From an uncultured Oscillospiraceae bacterium (GTDB taxonomy: Bacteria > Bacillota > Clostridia > Oscillospirales > Oscillospiraceae), in NCBI GenBank assembly GCA_949878425.1, contig CATLAL010000007.1, positions 43,866 through 107,865 on the forward strand: a DNA stretch of 64,000 nt, read 5' to 3'. The notes beneath the pieces were generated by a model. That model made no database searches, had not been told where the DNA came from, and saw only the letters and a list, made by a program, of their open reading frames with translations. Within the stretch, counting starts at the first letter, position 1. Each line of letters opens with the position of its first letter. This document shows, piece by piece, positions 44,289 through 53,177 of this stretch. The translations under genes were made by a program, and so were the position numbers.

Positions 44289-45752
44289 CTACTTACTCAC
44301 CGCGTCGTTCAGCGCGGCGCAGAAGGAGTCGTACCACGCCGAAAAGGACGCCTCTGTCACATAGGGCGCCGAGGCCTCCTCCAGGCTCTGGCCCTGCTCC
44401 AGCGCCGCCAGCACGGCCGCGCGGTCCGCGGCCGCCTGGTCCGCCAGATGGTACTCCAGAACCCGGCGGGCCGCCGAGCCGTTTTTGAAGCTCCGGTTGG
44501 TATAGAGGGTCATGCCCTCCAGCTCCTGGAAGATGGTGGTCAGGCAGTCGTAGGTCTTGGGCGCCACGGACAGGCCCTGGTCCTCGATCACCTGGTCCAG
44601 CTTCCCGGCGCTGTTGGCCTCCTTCAGCACCGGCAGATAGCCGGACACGCAGCCAAAGCGCAGGTTGTTGTCCGCCTGGGTGAACCACTTGAGGAACTCC
44701 ACCGCGGCGTACTCGTGCTGCTCGTCGGACTTGCTGACCACCATGCCGGCGCCCTGCTGTACGGCGTAATTGAGGCCGTCCGCGAGGACGGGGGCCGGCA
44801 TCACAAGGTAGTCAATGGGGTGGCTGCCGCTGTCCAGCTCCACCTGGTCCGGGAAGTACATGGCCGAGGAGGTGGAGCCGGTATAGGCCAGAATATCCCC
44901 GGTCTTTACATCGTCGGAGCGGAAGGAGCCGTAAGCGCCGAAGTACCCCTTGACCATGGGCACGTAGTAGTTCTCCCAGAGGCGGCGGAGCTCCTCTCTG
45001 GGCACATGCAGGGTCATCTCCCCGTTTTCCACGTGGAAAATCTCCACGCCCAGCTGCTGCATGCCAATGATGAAGTAGTTGGCCATGGCGTCCCGGCCAT
45101 AGAAGGCCCGGCCGTCCTCCGGAATGCCGGGAGTGAGGCTGTCTGTCCACTCGTAGTAGGCCTTTGCCGTGGCCGCTACGCCCTCTATGGTGCGCAGATC
45201 CTCCAGGGAGGCCCCGGTGGCCGCGGCAAAGGCCTCCCAGTCCGTCTTGTTGAGCATCATAATCTCCGTGGATTTGGCGGTGGGAAAGATCCGGAGCGTC
45301 CCGTCGGCGGCAATGCGGCCCTCCTCGATGTAGGAGTCCACGTACCGGTCCAGCTCCTCCTGGCTGAGGTAGTCGGAGAGGTTGGCCAGCGCGCCGGCCT
45401 GCTCCACCTCATAGGCGGTGTCCGCGTAGGAGGAGAAGATGTCCGGCATGGCGTCCGCCCCCACCTTTCCGCCGATGGCGTCCCGCACGGCCGCCTCCAG
45501 GTCGGATACGGAGCCCTGGGAGTAGCTCTGGATAAAGATGCCCCTCTCCCGGCCCACGGTTTCGTTGAACTCCTCCACCAGGGCGTCAAAGGCCACCTGC
45601 TGAGAGCCGTTGTAGTAGTGCCAGACCGTTAGGGAGACCGGATTTTTGGGGTCTAAGGGGCTCTTGCTCCCACACCCGGCCAGCGCAAAGAGCAGGACTG
45701 CCGCGAGGAATACCAGACAAACGCGCCGACCGGCGCTCTGTGCGTATTTCAT
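44289..45752 (-). CDS. Extracellular solute-binding lipoprotein (family 1, sugar type)
   Basis: 487 residues from the ATG at 45752 (AGGAGA upstream). Signal peptide with lipobox LAGC, then an SBP_bac_1-like fold beginning VSLTVWHYYNGSQQVAFDAL, and MPDIFSSYADTAYEVEQAGAL. This family binds sugars or related solutes for ABC importers, but no permease or ATPase gene is nearby. The hybrid kinase follows directly, so the protein may present a ligand to its Cache domain. Confidence 0.88.
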   Translation of the reverse strand: MKYAQSAGRRVCLVFLAAVLLFALAGCGSKSPLDPKNPVSLTVWHYYNGSQQVAFDALVEEFNETVGRERGIFIQSYSQGSVSDLEAAVRDAIGGKVGADAMPDIFSSYADTAYEVEQAGALANLSDYLSQEELDRYVDSYIEEGRIAADGTLRIFPTAKSTEIMMLNKTDWEAFAAATGASLEDLRTIEGVAATAKAYYEWTDSLTPGIPEDGRAFYGRDAMANYFIIGMQQLGVEIFHVENGEMTLHVPREELRRLWENYYVPMVKGYFGAYGSFRSDDVKTGDILAYTGSTSSAMYFPDQVELDSGSHPIDYLVMPAPVLADGLNYAVQQGAGMVVSKSDEQHEYAAVEFLKWFTQADNNLRFGCVSGYLPVLKEANSAGKLDQVIEDQGLSVAPKTYDCLTTIFQELEGMTLYTNRSFKNGSAARRVLEYHLADQAAADRAAVLAALEQGQSLEEASAPYVTEASFSAWYDSFCAALNDAVSK

Positions 45753-45777
45753 ATGATAAGCTCTCCTTCCGCCTGCA

Positions 45778-45821
45778 TGTTGCAGCAACAATAGTGTAGC
45801 ATATCTATTCCAGCTTTTCAA
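45778..45821 (-). promoter_or_regulatory. Promoter and palindrome of the binding protein/kinase operon
   Basis: Minus strand: TTGAAA (45816-45821), 17-bp spacer ending TGC, TACACT (45793-45798), an extended -10. The palindrome TGTTGCAGCAACA (45778-45790) covers the expected transcription start and is a repressor-site candidate. Confidence 0.7.
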
Positions 45822-45850
45822 GAGAATGGTTGTGCGCGGGTATAGTCAAA

Positions 45851-45930
45851 GCACTTGAAAAGAAGCAAAGGAATCTTTTCAAGTGCTGCGGCGCACTGCG
45901 CCGCAGGAGCCGCGAAGGCGGCTCGGCTGT
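45851..45930. repeat. Three tandem hairpins
   Basis: GCACTTGAAAAG/CTTTTCAAGTGC (45851-45862, 45875-45886), TGCGGCGC/GCGCCGCA, and GAGCCGC/GCGGCTC stand in a row. The block lies between the kinase operon promoter and the DUF362 terminator. It may be a structured RNA or stacked terminators. No gene is seen in 45822-46095. Confidence 0.4.
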
Positions 45931-45967
45931 TGACGGTACCGCTTGCCGGCGCGGGGGGAAGAGCTGT

Positions 45968-46019
45968 AAAAAAATGCCCGCAACAGAGGGCCCTGACCTG
46001 TATCAGTCAGGGCCCTCTG
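45968..46019 (-). terminator. Terminator of the DUF362 gene
   Basis: Perfect 14-bp arms CAGAGGGCCCTGAC and GTCAGGGCCCTCTG (45984-45997, 46006-46019). On the minus strand they are followed by a short G/C stretch, then seven T. Confidence 0.65.
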
Positions 46020-46095
46020 CCGCGGGGCGCGGTATCTCTTTGGCAGGAGCTTTTCGCGGCGCGCTCCAGAATGAAGCGGGCGCGCTGCTGTGGGC

Positions 46096-46974
46096 TCAAA
46101 TATTGACGATCTCGTACTCCCGGCTGCCCAGGCCCAAGGCGGCGGCGGCCTCGATGGTGTGGATGCCGTTTCGGGACTCCATGCGCTCAATCAGCGCCGC
46201 CTTGCCGGGGTCGGGGGAGCTGTACACCGCGTCCACGCAGGCCTGGTCCACGGCCACCGGGTCCAGACTGGCGAAGATGCCGATATCCATCATCTCCGGG
46301 TCCGCCGGCTGGGCGCAGCAGTCGCAGTCCACGCTGAGCCGGTTGGCCACGTTGAGATACACGATGTTCTCCCGGCCCATATAGGCCATCACAGACTGGT
46401 CCGCGTCGGCCATGGACTCCAGAAAGCCGTCGTGGTCCGCGTTCATCAGCGCCTCAAAGGAGGTCTCGCCGCTGCCGGAGGTGTGGATCCACTGCTTGCC
46501 CCGGGCGGAGGCCACGCCGATGGACATGTTCTTCAGCGCGCCGCCCAGGCCCGCCATGGGGTGGCCCTTGAAGTGGGAGAGCATCAGCACGGAGTCGTAG
46601 TTTTTCAGGTGCGCGCCCACAAAGTTCTCCTTCAGCCGCCTGCCGCCGGCGACGGGCAGGGACATGTCCCCCTCCTCGTCCATCAGGTCGCAGGGGGCGA
46701 TGGCGGTAAAGCCGTGGTCCTTGAAGGTCTGCCAGTGGGCCTCGCTGGTGTTGCGGCGGCCCTCATAGGCGGTGTTGCACTCCACGATGGTTCCGTTCAG
46801 CTCCCGGACCAGGGGGGCGATGAGGGCGGGCTGGAGGAAGTTGTGTCCGCCGGGCTCGCCGGTGGAGATCTTTACGGCAACCTTGCCCTTGAGGGAGACG
46901 CCCAGCGCGCGATAGATTTTCTGGAGGGCCTCCGGAGTGATCTCCTTGGTAAAATAAACCTTTGCCTTTTCCAT
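46096..46974 (-). CDS. DUF362 domain protein
   Basis: 292 residues. DUF362 core: KVAVKISTGEPGGHNFLQPA, IVECNTAYEGRRNTSEAHWQ, MLSHFKGHPMAGLGGALKNMSIG, and FASLDPVAVDQACVDAVY. The CDCCAQP cluster could hold a metal or an iron-sulfur centre, but the usual C-terminal 4Fe-4S ferredoxin part is absent. Function unknown. The ATG at 46974 follows AAGGAGCG. The promoter shows a MerR-type geometry. Confidence 0.87.
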   Translation of the reverse strand: MEKAKVYFTKEITPEALQKIYRALGVSLKGKVAVKISTGEPGGHNFLQPALIAPLVRELNGTIVECNTAYEGRRNTSEAHWQTFKDHGFTAIAPCDLMDEEGDMSLPVAGGRRLKENFVGAHLKNYDSVLMLSHFKGHPMAGLGGALKNMSIGVASARGKQWIHTSGSGETSFEALMNADHDGFLESMADADQSVMAYMGRENIVYLNVANRLSVDCDCCAQPADPEMMDIGIFASLDPVAVDQACVDAVYSSPDPGKAALIERMESRNGIHTIEAAAALGLGSREYEIVNI

Positions 46975-47045
46975 AGTACGCTCCTTTATTATCCTTCCAT
47001 TCTGTTTGGGAGAGCTCAATCTGCTGCTTTTGTGGATTTAAAATC

Positions 47046-47076
47046 AGTATACTCCATGGAGTGGAGTCCAAGTCAA
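47046..47076 (-). promoter_or_regulatory. MerR-type promoter of the DUF362 gene
   Basis: Minus strand: TTGACT (47071-47076) and TATACT (47046-47051) are separated by 19 bp instead of 17. The spacer carries the dyad ACTCCA-N5-TGGAGT (47051-47067). Over-long spacers with a central dyad are the hallmark of promoters activated by MerR-family regulators. Confidence 0.6.
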
Positions 47077-47116
47077 GAGCTTTTTCCAAATCCTGAGAAA
47101 AAACATCTCCAAAGGG

Positions 47117-49165
47117 TCAGTTCAGGGCCCCCTCGCCGCCGGAGAACATCTCCTCCACCCGCCGGGCGGTAAGGGGGTGCTCCGCCAGCTCCGGGTCCTC
47201 CTCCAGCAGCGCCGCCGCCGCGTCCTGGGCCTCCCGCAGCAGGGCCATGTCGCATGTCAGATCCGCCGCCTTCAGGGCGGGCAGGCCGTGCTGCCGCTGG
47301 CCGAAGAAGTCGCCGGGGCCCCGCAGGCGCAGATCCTCCTCCGCGATTTGAAAGCCGTCGGCGGTCCGGGTCATCACCTTCAGCCGGGCCCTGGTCTCCT
47401 CGTTTCTGCTGTCGGAGATGAGGATGCAGTAGGACTTGTGCCGGCCCCGGCCCACCCGGCCCCGGAGCTGGTGGAGCTGGCTGAGTCCGAAGCGCTCCGC
47501 GTTCTCCACCACCATCACCGTGGCGTTGGGCACGTCCACCCCCACCTCCACCACCGTGGTGGAAACCAGAATGTGGATCTCCCCGGCGGAAAAGGCGCTC
47601 ATCACCGCCTCCTTCTCCTTCGGCTTCATCCGCCCGTGGACGCAGGCCACCCGCAGATGGGGGAACACCTGGGTTTGGAGGGTTTGGGCGTAGGCCGCGG
47701 CGGCCTTGCGGTCGTCGGGAGCGCCGCCGCTTTCCTCCACCAGGGAGCAGATAAGATAGGCTTGCCGGCCCGCGGCGATCTCCTTGTCCAGGAAGCGGTA
47801 GATCCGCTGGCGGTAGGCCCCCGTGACGGCGAAGGTGTCGATTTTCTGCCGCCCCGGCGGCAGCTGGTCAATGACGGAGACGTCCAAATCCCCGTAGATG
47901 ATGAGGGCCAGCGTCCGGGGGATGGGGGTGGCGCTCATCACCAGCAGGTGGGGCCGCTCCCCCTTGGCGGAGAGGGCGGAGCGCTGGGCTACGCCGAAGC
48001 GGTGCTGCTCGTCCGTCACCACCAGGCCCAGGTCCCGGTAGGCCACGGCCTCCCCAATGAGGGCGTGGGTGCCGATCACCGCCTGGATCCGGCCGCTCTC
48101 CAGCCCCGCCAGGACGCTCCGCCGGGCCTTGGCGGCCACGGCCCCGGTCAGCAGGGCGCAGGAGACGCCCAGCCCCTCCAGCAGGGGGGAGAGCCCCCGA
48201 AAGTGCTGCTCCGCCAGAATCTCCGTGGGGACCATCAGGGCGGACTGCCTGCCATTGCGGGCCGCGCACACCATGGCCGCCGCGGCCACCATGGTCTTGC
48301 CGGAGCCCACGTCCCCCTGGACCAGCCGGTTCATGGGCCGTCCGGAGGCCACATCGCCCCGCACGTCCTCAATGGCCCGCCGCTGGGCGCCGGTGAGGGC
48401 GAAGGGCAGCGCCTCATAAAAGGGGACGAGCTCCGTATCCTCCCAGGGCTGGCAGGTGAGGCCGTCCCGCCGCCGGCGCAGCCGCTTGAGCCCGATGGCC
48501 AGCAGAAACAGCTCCTCGAACACCAGACGCCGCCGGGCGATGGCCAGCTCCTCCTCGCTGTCCGGGAAGTGGATTTGGTCGTAGGCGTAGCCCGCCCGGC
48601 ACAGCTGGTGGTCCAGCCGGACCCGGTCCGGCAGGGGGTCCGGCAGCAGGCCCCGGCAGGCATCCAGCCCCTGGGTCACCGCCTTGACCAGGGTCAGCTG
48701 GCTCACCCCGGCGGTCAGGGGGTAGATGGGCATGATCCGGCCCGTCATCAGCCGGGAGCCCTCCCGCTCCACCAGGGGGTTGGCCATAGACCGCTTTCGG
48801 CCGGAGACCTCCGCCTTTCCAAAGAAGGTGTAGGTCTCCCCGGCCTTCAGGCTGTCCCGCCAGTAGGGCTGGTTGAAAAACGTGACATCCAGGGCTCCGG
48901 TCTCGTCCACGGCCCGCAGCTTGACCAGCTCCAGGCCCCTCCGGATCCGGCTGAGGGTAGGGGGAGCGGCCACCATCGCCTCCACGCACGCGCTCTCCCC
49001 CTCCTCCAGGTCCCGGATTTTCTTCCTGGTCCGCCGGTCGTCATAGGCCCGGGGGAAGTAGGAGATGAGGTCCCCCAGGGTGCGGATGCTCAGCTTTTCC
49101 AGGGCCTTGGCCCGCTGCTCGCCTACGCCCTTGACATACCGGACGTCAGTTGTGAGATCGGCCAT
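47117..49165 (-). CDS. recG: ATP-dependent DNA helicase RecG
   Basis: 682 residues, normal length. The N-terminal wedge/OB domain (residues ~1-240) starts with a helix-hairpin-like VRYVKGVGEQRAKAL. The helicase core has Walker A GDVGSGKTMVA, DEQHRFGV (DExH), SATPIPRTL, and motif VI QLHQLRGRVGRGRHKSYC. RecG remodels stalled replication forks and Holliday junctions. It overlaps the pyridoxal kinase end by 20 bp. It is the last gene of the run from comEA. Confidence 0.96.
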   Translation of the reverse strand: MADLTTDVRYVKGVGEQRAKALEKLSIRTLGDLISYFPRAYDDRRTRKKIRDLEEGESACVEAMVAAPPTLSRIRRGLELVKLRAVDETGALDVTFFNQPYWRDSLKAGETYTFFGKAEVSGRKRSMANPLVEREGSRLMTGRIMPIYPLTAGVSQLTLVKAVTQGLDACRGLLPDPLPDRVRLDHQLCRAGYAYDQIHFPDSEEELAIARRRLVFEELFLLAIGLKRLRRRRDGLTCQPWEDTELVPFYEALPFALTGAQRRAIEDVRGDVASGRPMNRLVQGDVGSGKTMVAAAAMVCAARNGRQSALMVPTEILAEQHFRGLSPLLEGLGVSCALLTGAVAAKARRSVLAGLESGRIQAVIGTHALIGEAVAYRDLGLVVTDEQHRFGVAQRSALSAKGERPHLLVMSATPIPRTLALIIYGDLDVSVIDQLPPGRQKIDTFAVTGAYRQRIYRFLDKEIAAGRQAYLICSLVEESGGAPDDRKAAAAYAQTLQTQVFPHLRVACVHGRMKPKEKEAVMSAFSAGEIHILVSTTVVEVGVDVPNATVMVVENAERFGLSQLHQLRGRVGRGRHKSYCILISDSRNEETRARLKVMTRTADGFQIAEEDLRLRGPGDFFGQRQHGLPALKAADLTCDMALLREAQDAAAALLEEDPELAEHPLTARRVEEMFSGGEGALN

Positions 49166-50030
49166 GGCAGTTTACCTGTCCGCCCTCCGGCGGCCGGGAC
49201 GTCAGACGTCCCAGCAGGGGCTCGAACTCCACGCCCTCCCGCCGGGGGAGGTTCTGCGCCAGGGTGTGGGCGGCGCAGCGGGCGGTGAAGTCCGCCGCCA
49301 GGGCCGCCGCCTCCGTGAGGGATTGTCCCCGGACCAGGGAGCCGGTGAGCACGCTGGCGAAGAGGTCCCCGGTGCCGTGGAGCTCCCCCGCCGCCAGGGG
49401 GGCGTCCACCAGTTCCGAGCGGTCCGCGGCCCGGTCGAAGCAGGCCGCGCCCACGCGCCCCTCCGCCGGGGACACGCCGGTGAGCACCACGGAGCGCCGG
49501 CCCTCCAGGCTCAGCTCCCGGGCCCACAGCCGGCACTCCTCCGGACGGTCCAGCTGGAGGTCGGCATACTCCGCCCCCAAAAGCAGCGCCGCCTCGGTGG
49601 CGTTGGGGGTGATGACGTCCGCCAGAGCCGCCAGCTCCCCCATGGCCCGGCACATCTCCGCCGTGTAGGTCCGGTAGGGCCGGCCGTGGTCCCCCATGAC
49701 GGGGTCCACCACCACCAGGCACCCGGGCCGGCGGAAGGCGCGGATGAAGTCCGCCGTGAGGGAAATCTGCTCAAGGCTCCCCATGAAGCCGGTGTATATG
49801 GCGTCAAAGGTCACGCCCTCCCGCCGCCAGTGGGCGGCCGCGGGGGCCATCTGGTCCGTGAGGTCCAGGAAGGTGTTGCCGGTAAAGCCGCCGGTGTGGG
49901 TGGACAGGTAGGCGGTGGGCAGGGGGCAGCACTGGACCCCCATGGCGGAGAGGACGGGGATGACAATGGTCAGGGAGCACCGCCCGAATCCACTGAGATC
50001 GTGAATGGCGGCTGCCCGGGGGATGGGCAT
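49146..50030 (-). CDS. Pyridoxal/pyridoxine kinase-like (PfkB/ThiD-type) protein
   Basis: 294 residues. Ribokinase-like fold: AIHDLSGFGRCSLTIVIPVL at the start, LVVVDPVMGDHG and the C-terminal anion hole GELHGTGDLFASVL with the catalytic Asp. This pattern matches PdxY/PdxK pyridoxal kinases, which phosphorylate vitamin B6 vitamers to supply PLP. Hydroxymethylpyrimidine kinase is a less likely alternative. The ATG at 50030 follows CAAGGAGGCG. Confidence 0.9.
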   Translation of the reverse strand: MPIPRAAAIHDLSGFGRCSLTIVIPVLSAMGVQCCPLPTAYLSTHTGGFTGNTFLDLTDQMAPAAAHWRREGVTFDAIYTGFMGSLEQISLTADFIRAFRRPGCLVVVDPVMGDHGRPYRTYTAEMCRAMGELAALADVITPNATEAALLLGAEYADLQLDRPEECRLWARELSLEGRRSVVLTGVSPAEGRVGAACFDRAADRSELVDAPLAAGELHGTGDLFASVLTGSLVRGQSLTEAAALAADFTARCAAHTLAQNLPRREGVEFEPLLGRLTSRPPEGGQVNCHGRSHN

Positions 50031-50066
50031 GGCGTATCGCCTCCTTGAGACATAAATGGGGAAAGG

Positions 50067-50084
50067 GGCGAGCATCGCTCGCCC
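50067..50084. repeat. Short GGGCGAGC-ATC palindrome
   Basis: GGGCGAGC-ATC-GCTCGCCC. A shorter relative of the palindromes at 27193 and 36715; a GGGGCGAGCGATGCTGGCCCC stretch follows at about 50114. Confidence 0.5.
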
Positions 50085-50157
50085 GCTTTGAAAGAAGGAG
50101 CTGCGGTATCATGGGGGCGAGCGATGCTGGCCCCGACAGGGGAATGGCGTCTATTTT

Positions 50158-50185
50158 GATCCTTTTTCTTTGAAGAAAAAGGATC
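50158..50185. repeat. Stem II-only copy of the dispersed element (copy J)
   Basis: GATCCTTTTTCTT-TG-AAGAAAAAGGATC, perfect 13-bp arms, overlapping the first two bases of the GerMN stop (TCA at 50184-50186 on the plus strand). It matches stem II of the two-hairpin family but has no stem I or GTATGCC. It may act as a terminator between the GerMN and pyridoxal kinase genes. Confidence 0.65.
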
Positions 50186-51095
50186 AGCCCTGGGGGCGGG
50201 CGGCGATGCTCTCCAGGGACACGGAGCCGAACTGGCTGAGCTCCTCCCCGTCCGCCAGCAGGCGCAGCTCCTCCACCGCCTCCAGGGAGTACAGGGAGTG
50301 GGCCAGGGACCAGAGGATCTTCTGCTGGCGGTCCGGGTCCTCCGGCAGCGCCTTCAGAGAGGCGGCGGAGAGGTTCAGGTAGCAGACGCCGCCGTCCACC
50401 CGGACGAAGCTGACCTGAAGCTCCTCCGGAATCACCTGGGTGAGCTCCCGGTTCTGGGGTCCCTCCAGCAGGGCGGCGATCAGGTTTTCCGCCAGGGTCT
50501 GCCCCTCGTAGACGTCCAGGGTCCGGGTTTCCCCGGCCAGGGCCCCCTCGCCGTCCAGGAAGTAGAGCGTCACCTCCACCGATTGCAGCACGTCGTCCAT
50601 GGTGCTCAGCAGCACGTCCCGCTCGTAGAACACCCGCTTGGGCTGCTGGACCACGGGCCGTCCGCCGGCGGTGATGGAGACGGCGCTGATCCCCTCCAGG
50701 GCCGTGAGGGACAGCGTCAGGCAGTAGTCCGCCAGGGCCAGCTCCACGCCCCCCAGCTGGCTGAAGGGGCCGCTGAGGTCCACATAGGCCCGCCGGTCCC
50801 GGACCTCCAGGGAGAGAAGGGCGACGCCGGCGGGCACGGGGCTGAGCAGCTTCCCGTCCGCCGGGCCCGCCAGCAGACGCTCCACCACGGCCGCCCCCTT
50901 CTCCTGGAGGGAGGCGCCCTCCGCCAGCTCCAGCCGCTCCAGGCTGCTGCGGATGCGGTCGCTGCCCTGGGCGTCCTCCGCCGGGGCCAGGTAGTAGATG
51001 GGCAGGCCCTCCTCCGGCGCCGTATCCGCCGTGGGGCCGCAGGCCCACAGCAGGGGAAGCAGCGCCGCCAGGAGCAGCAGAAATTTTTTCTTCAA
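50184..51095 (-). CDS. GerMN-domain lipoprotein
   Basis: 303 residues. Lipoprotein signal MKKKFLLLLAALLPLLWACG (Cys19). Two GerMN domains follow (~35-165: VERLLAGPADGKLLSPVP, AYVDLSGPFSQL; ~170-300: LIAALLEGPQNRELTQVIP, CYLNLSAASLKAL). GerM-type proteins support spore envelope assembly or germination. It overlaps the kinase stop by 4 bp (ATGA), which suggests that the kinase/regulator pair and this protein act together at the membrane, as in MtrAB-LpqB-like sets; that link is inference. Confidence 0.9.
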   Translation of the reverse strand: MKKKFLLLLAALLPLLWACGPTADTAPEEGLPIYYLAPAEDAQGSDRIRSSLERLELAEGASLQEKGAAVVERLLAGPADGKLLSPVPAGVALLSLEVRDRRAYVDLSGPFSQLGGVELALADYCLTLSLTALEGISAVSITAGGRPVVQQPKRVFYERDVLLSTMDDVLQSVEVTLYFLDGEGALAGETRTLDVYEGQTLAENLIAALLEGPQNRELTQVIPEELQVSFVRVDGGVCYLNLSAASLKALPEDPDRQQKILWSLAHSLYSLEAVEELRLLADGEELSQFGSVSLESIAARPQG

Positions 51096-52519
51096 GGGGC
51101 CTCCTCCTCTCCGTCCACGCAGGGCAGGGTCACAATAAACCGGGTTCCGCCGGTCTCAATGCCCTCCGCCCGGATAGCGCCGCCCCGGCGGCTGACCGTG
51201 TCGCTGACAATGCTCAGCCCCAGCCCCGTGCCGCCGGCGGCACGGGAGCGGGCCTTGTCCACCCGGTAGAACCGCTTGAACACGTTGGCCAGGTCCTCCG
51301 CCGGGATGCCGATGCCGCTGTCCTCCACGGTGAGGACGGTGGCCTCCTCCCCCATCTCCGCCCTCAGCCGGACAAAGCCGCCGGGCAGGTTGTACTTCAC
51401 CGCGTTCTCCGAGAGGTTGTAGAGGATCTGGTAGAGCTCCCCCTCCGTGGCGATTACCGCGGCGCCGGCGGCGCAGACGGTGAGGATGTCCACCTCCTTC
51501 TCCTCCGCCACGGGGCGGAGCATCTTCACCACCCGCTCCATTACCGGGGCCACCTCGACGCGGGCCGGGGCCTCCGCCACGCCGCTGTCCAGCCGCGTCA
51601 GGCGCAGGAGATCCTCCGTGATGCGGCTGAGGCGCTCCGCCTCCTGCCCGATGTCGCTGACAAACTCCCGGAGGGTCTCGCCGGCCATGGTGTCGTTTTG
51701 GAGGATGGAGTCCGTGAGAAGCCGGATGGCGGCCAGGGGGGTTTTCAGCTCGTGGGAGGCGTCGGAGACGAACTGCCGCCGGGCGTTCTCCGTCTCCTGG
51801 AGCCGGTCCACCAGGTCGTTGAACTCCCCGGCGATCTGGGTAAACTCGTCGTGGCCGCTGAGCACGGCCCGCCGGTTGTAGGCCCCCTCCCGCACGCCCC
51901 GGATGGCCGCCAGCAGGCTCCCCAGCCGCTGGGTCAGCTGGCGGCTGAAGATCAGGCTCAGCACCACCACCAGCGCCGCCACGCCCACGGAGATGGACAG
52001 CAGATTCTTGCTCAGGTTCTCCAGCAGGGCCGCCTGCTGGGTGTCGAACTCATAGACATAGATGCCGCCGATGATCTGGTTGCGGTACAGCACGGGCTGG
52101 GCGGCGCTGGCGTGGAAGGCCCCCTCCTTGTAGTAGCAGTAACTGGCGCTGCTGCCCTGGAGGGCCTCCACCAGCTCCGTGTAAAAGACGTAGTAGCCCG
52201 CGGCGCTGCCGGCCTCCCGGGTGTCGTAGAGCACCTTTCCATAGGGGTCGGCGATGATGGCCCGGCTGATGCCCTCCGGCTCCATGGCCGCCATAGCCGC
52301 CGCCACATTCTCCTCCGTCAGCTCGTCCAGCCCCGATACGGCGGCGTTGATGGCCGTGGCGCTGCTCTGGAGGGAGGCGTGCTTGGCCCGGAACACCAGG
52401 TCCTCGCTGACCAGCAGGGGATAGGTGTTCATGAGCACCATGACGATCAGCAAGATAGCGATGTAGCTGGCGCTGATCTTCAGCTGTAAAGAGATTCTAC
52501 CCTTTAAAATAGTAGCCAA
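51092..52519 (-). CDS. Membrane sensor histidine kinase (OmpR-pair type)
   Basis: 475 residues. Helix at ~17-36, extracellular sensor to ~172, second helix (~174-193), HAMP (QLTQRLGSLLAAIRGV), HisKA with the phospho-acceptor in VSDASHELKTPLAAI, HATPase_c (LYNLSENAVKYN, DSGIGIP, GGTGLGLSIV). Autophosphorylates and passes phosphate to the regulator encoded just upstream, whose 3' end it overlaps by 23 bp. The signal is unknown; the genetic setting suggests cell-envelope control. Confidence 0.95.
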   Translation of the reverse strand: MATILKGRISLQLKISASYIAILLIVMVLMNTYPLLVSEDLVFRAKHASLQSSATAINAAVSGLDELTEENVAAAMAAMEPEGISRAIIADPYGKVLYDTREAGSAAGYYVFYTELVEALQGSSASYCYYKEGAFHASAAQPVLYRNQIIGGIYVYEFDTQQAALLENLSKNLLSISVGVAALVVVLSLIFSRQLTQRLGSLLAAIRGVREGAYNRRAVLSGHDEFTQIAGEFNDLVDRLQETENARRQFVSDASHELKTPLAAIRLLTDSILQNDTMAGETLREFVSDIGQEAERLSRITEDLLRLTRLDSGVAEAPARVEVAPVMERVVKMLRPVAEEKEVDILTVCAAGAAVIATEGELYQILYNLSENAVKYNLPGGFVRLRAEMGEEATVLTVEDSGIGIPAEDLANVFKRFYRVDKARSRAAGGTGLGLSIVSDTVSRRGGAIRAEGIETGGTRFIVTLPCVDGEEEAP

Positions 52520-53177
52520 CTCCCCACTTGGTCATAATATACTCCGGCTCCGCAGGCTTGCGCTCCAGCTTCTCCCGCAGCCGGCGGATGTGGACGTCCA
52601 CGGTGCGGTAGTCCCCGGTGTAGGAGTAGCCCCACACCACGTTCATCAGGTTCTCCCGGCTGTACACCCGCCGGGGGTTCCTCATGAGCAGCTCAATGAG
52701 GTCGTACTCCTTGGCGGTGAGCTCCACGGTCTCGCCGTCCCGCAGGGCCACCCGCTGCTCCGTGTCCAGGGTCAGATCCCCCACGGTGACGCGCTTAGCC
52801 TGCTTGCCCTGGCCCCCCGCCGAGGCCCGCCGCAGCATGGCCCGGATCCGGGCCTTCAGCTCCAGGATGTTGAAGGGCTTGGTGATATAGTCGTCCGCCC
52901 CGCACTCAAAGCCGATGATCTTGTCCGTGTCCTCGCTGCGGGCCGTGAGCATGATGATGGGCACGTTGGAGAACTCCCGAATGCGCATGCAGGCCTCCAG
53001 CCCGTCGATCTCCGGCATCATCAGATCCAGGATGATGAGGTCAAACTGCCCCTCCCTGGCCAGCTCCACCGCCGCCGCGCCGTCGTAGGCGCACTCCACC
53101 TGGTAGCCCTCGTTCTCCAGGTTGAACTTGATTCCCTTGACCAGCAGACGCTCGTCGTCCACTACTAAAATTTTCAT
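52497..53177 (-). CDS. OmpR/PhoB-family response regulator
   Basis: 226 residues. Receiver domain with acidic DDE (residues 7-9), phospho-acceptor Asp in LIILDLMMPEIDG, and Lys in YITKPFN; C-terminal winged helix (LTAKEYDLIELLMRNPRRVYSR then VDVHIRRLREKL). DNA-binding transcription regulator paired with the 51092-52519 kinase. Its ATG overlaps the comEA stop by 4 bp. Confidence 0.95.
   Translation of the reverse strand: MKILVVDDERLLVKGIKFNLENEGYQVECAYDGAAAVELAREGQFDLIILDLMMPEIDGLEACMRIREFSNVPIIMLTARSEDTDKIIGFECGADDYITKPFNILELKARIRAMLRRASAGGQGKQAKRVTVGDLTLDTEQRVALRDGETVELTAKEYDLIELLMRNPRRVYSRENLMNVVWGYSYTGDYRTVDVHIRRLREKLERKPAEPEYIMTKWGVGYYFKG

Noticed and set aside
47177..49288. A 703-codon plus-strand open frame opposite recG
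   Set aside because: Low-complexity His/Gly/Leu-rich translation; recG on the other strand carries all helicase motifs.
50158..50185. Full copy of the two-hairpin element at 50158
   Set aside because: Only stem II is present; no stem I, linker or GTATGCC, so it is listed only as a partial or look-alike hairpin.
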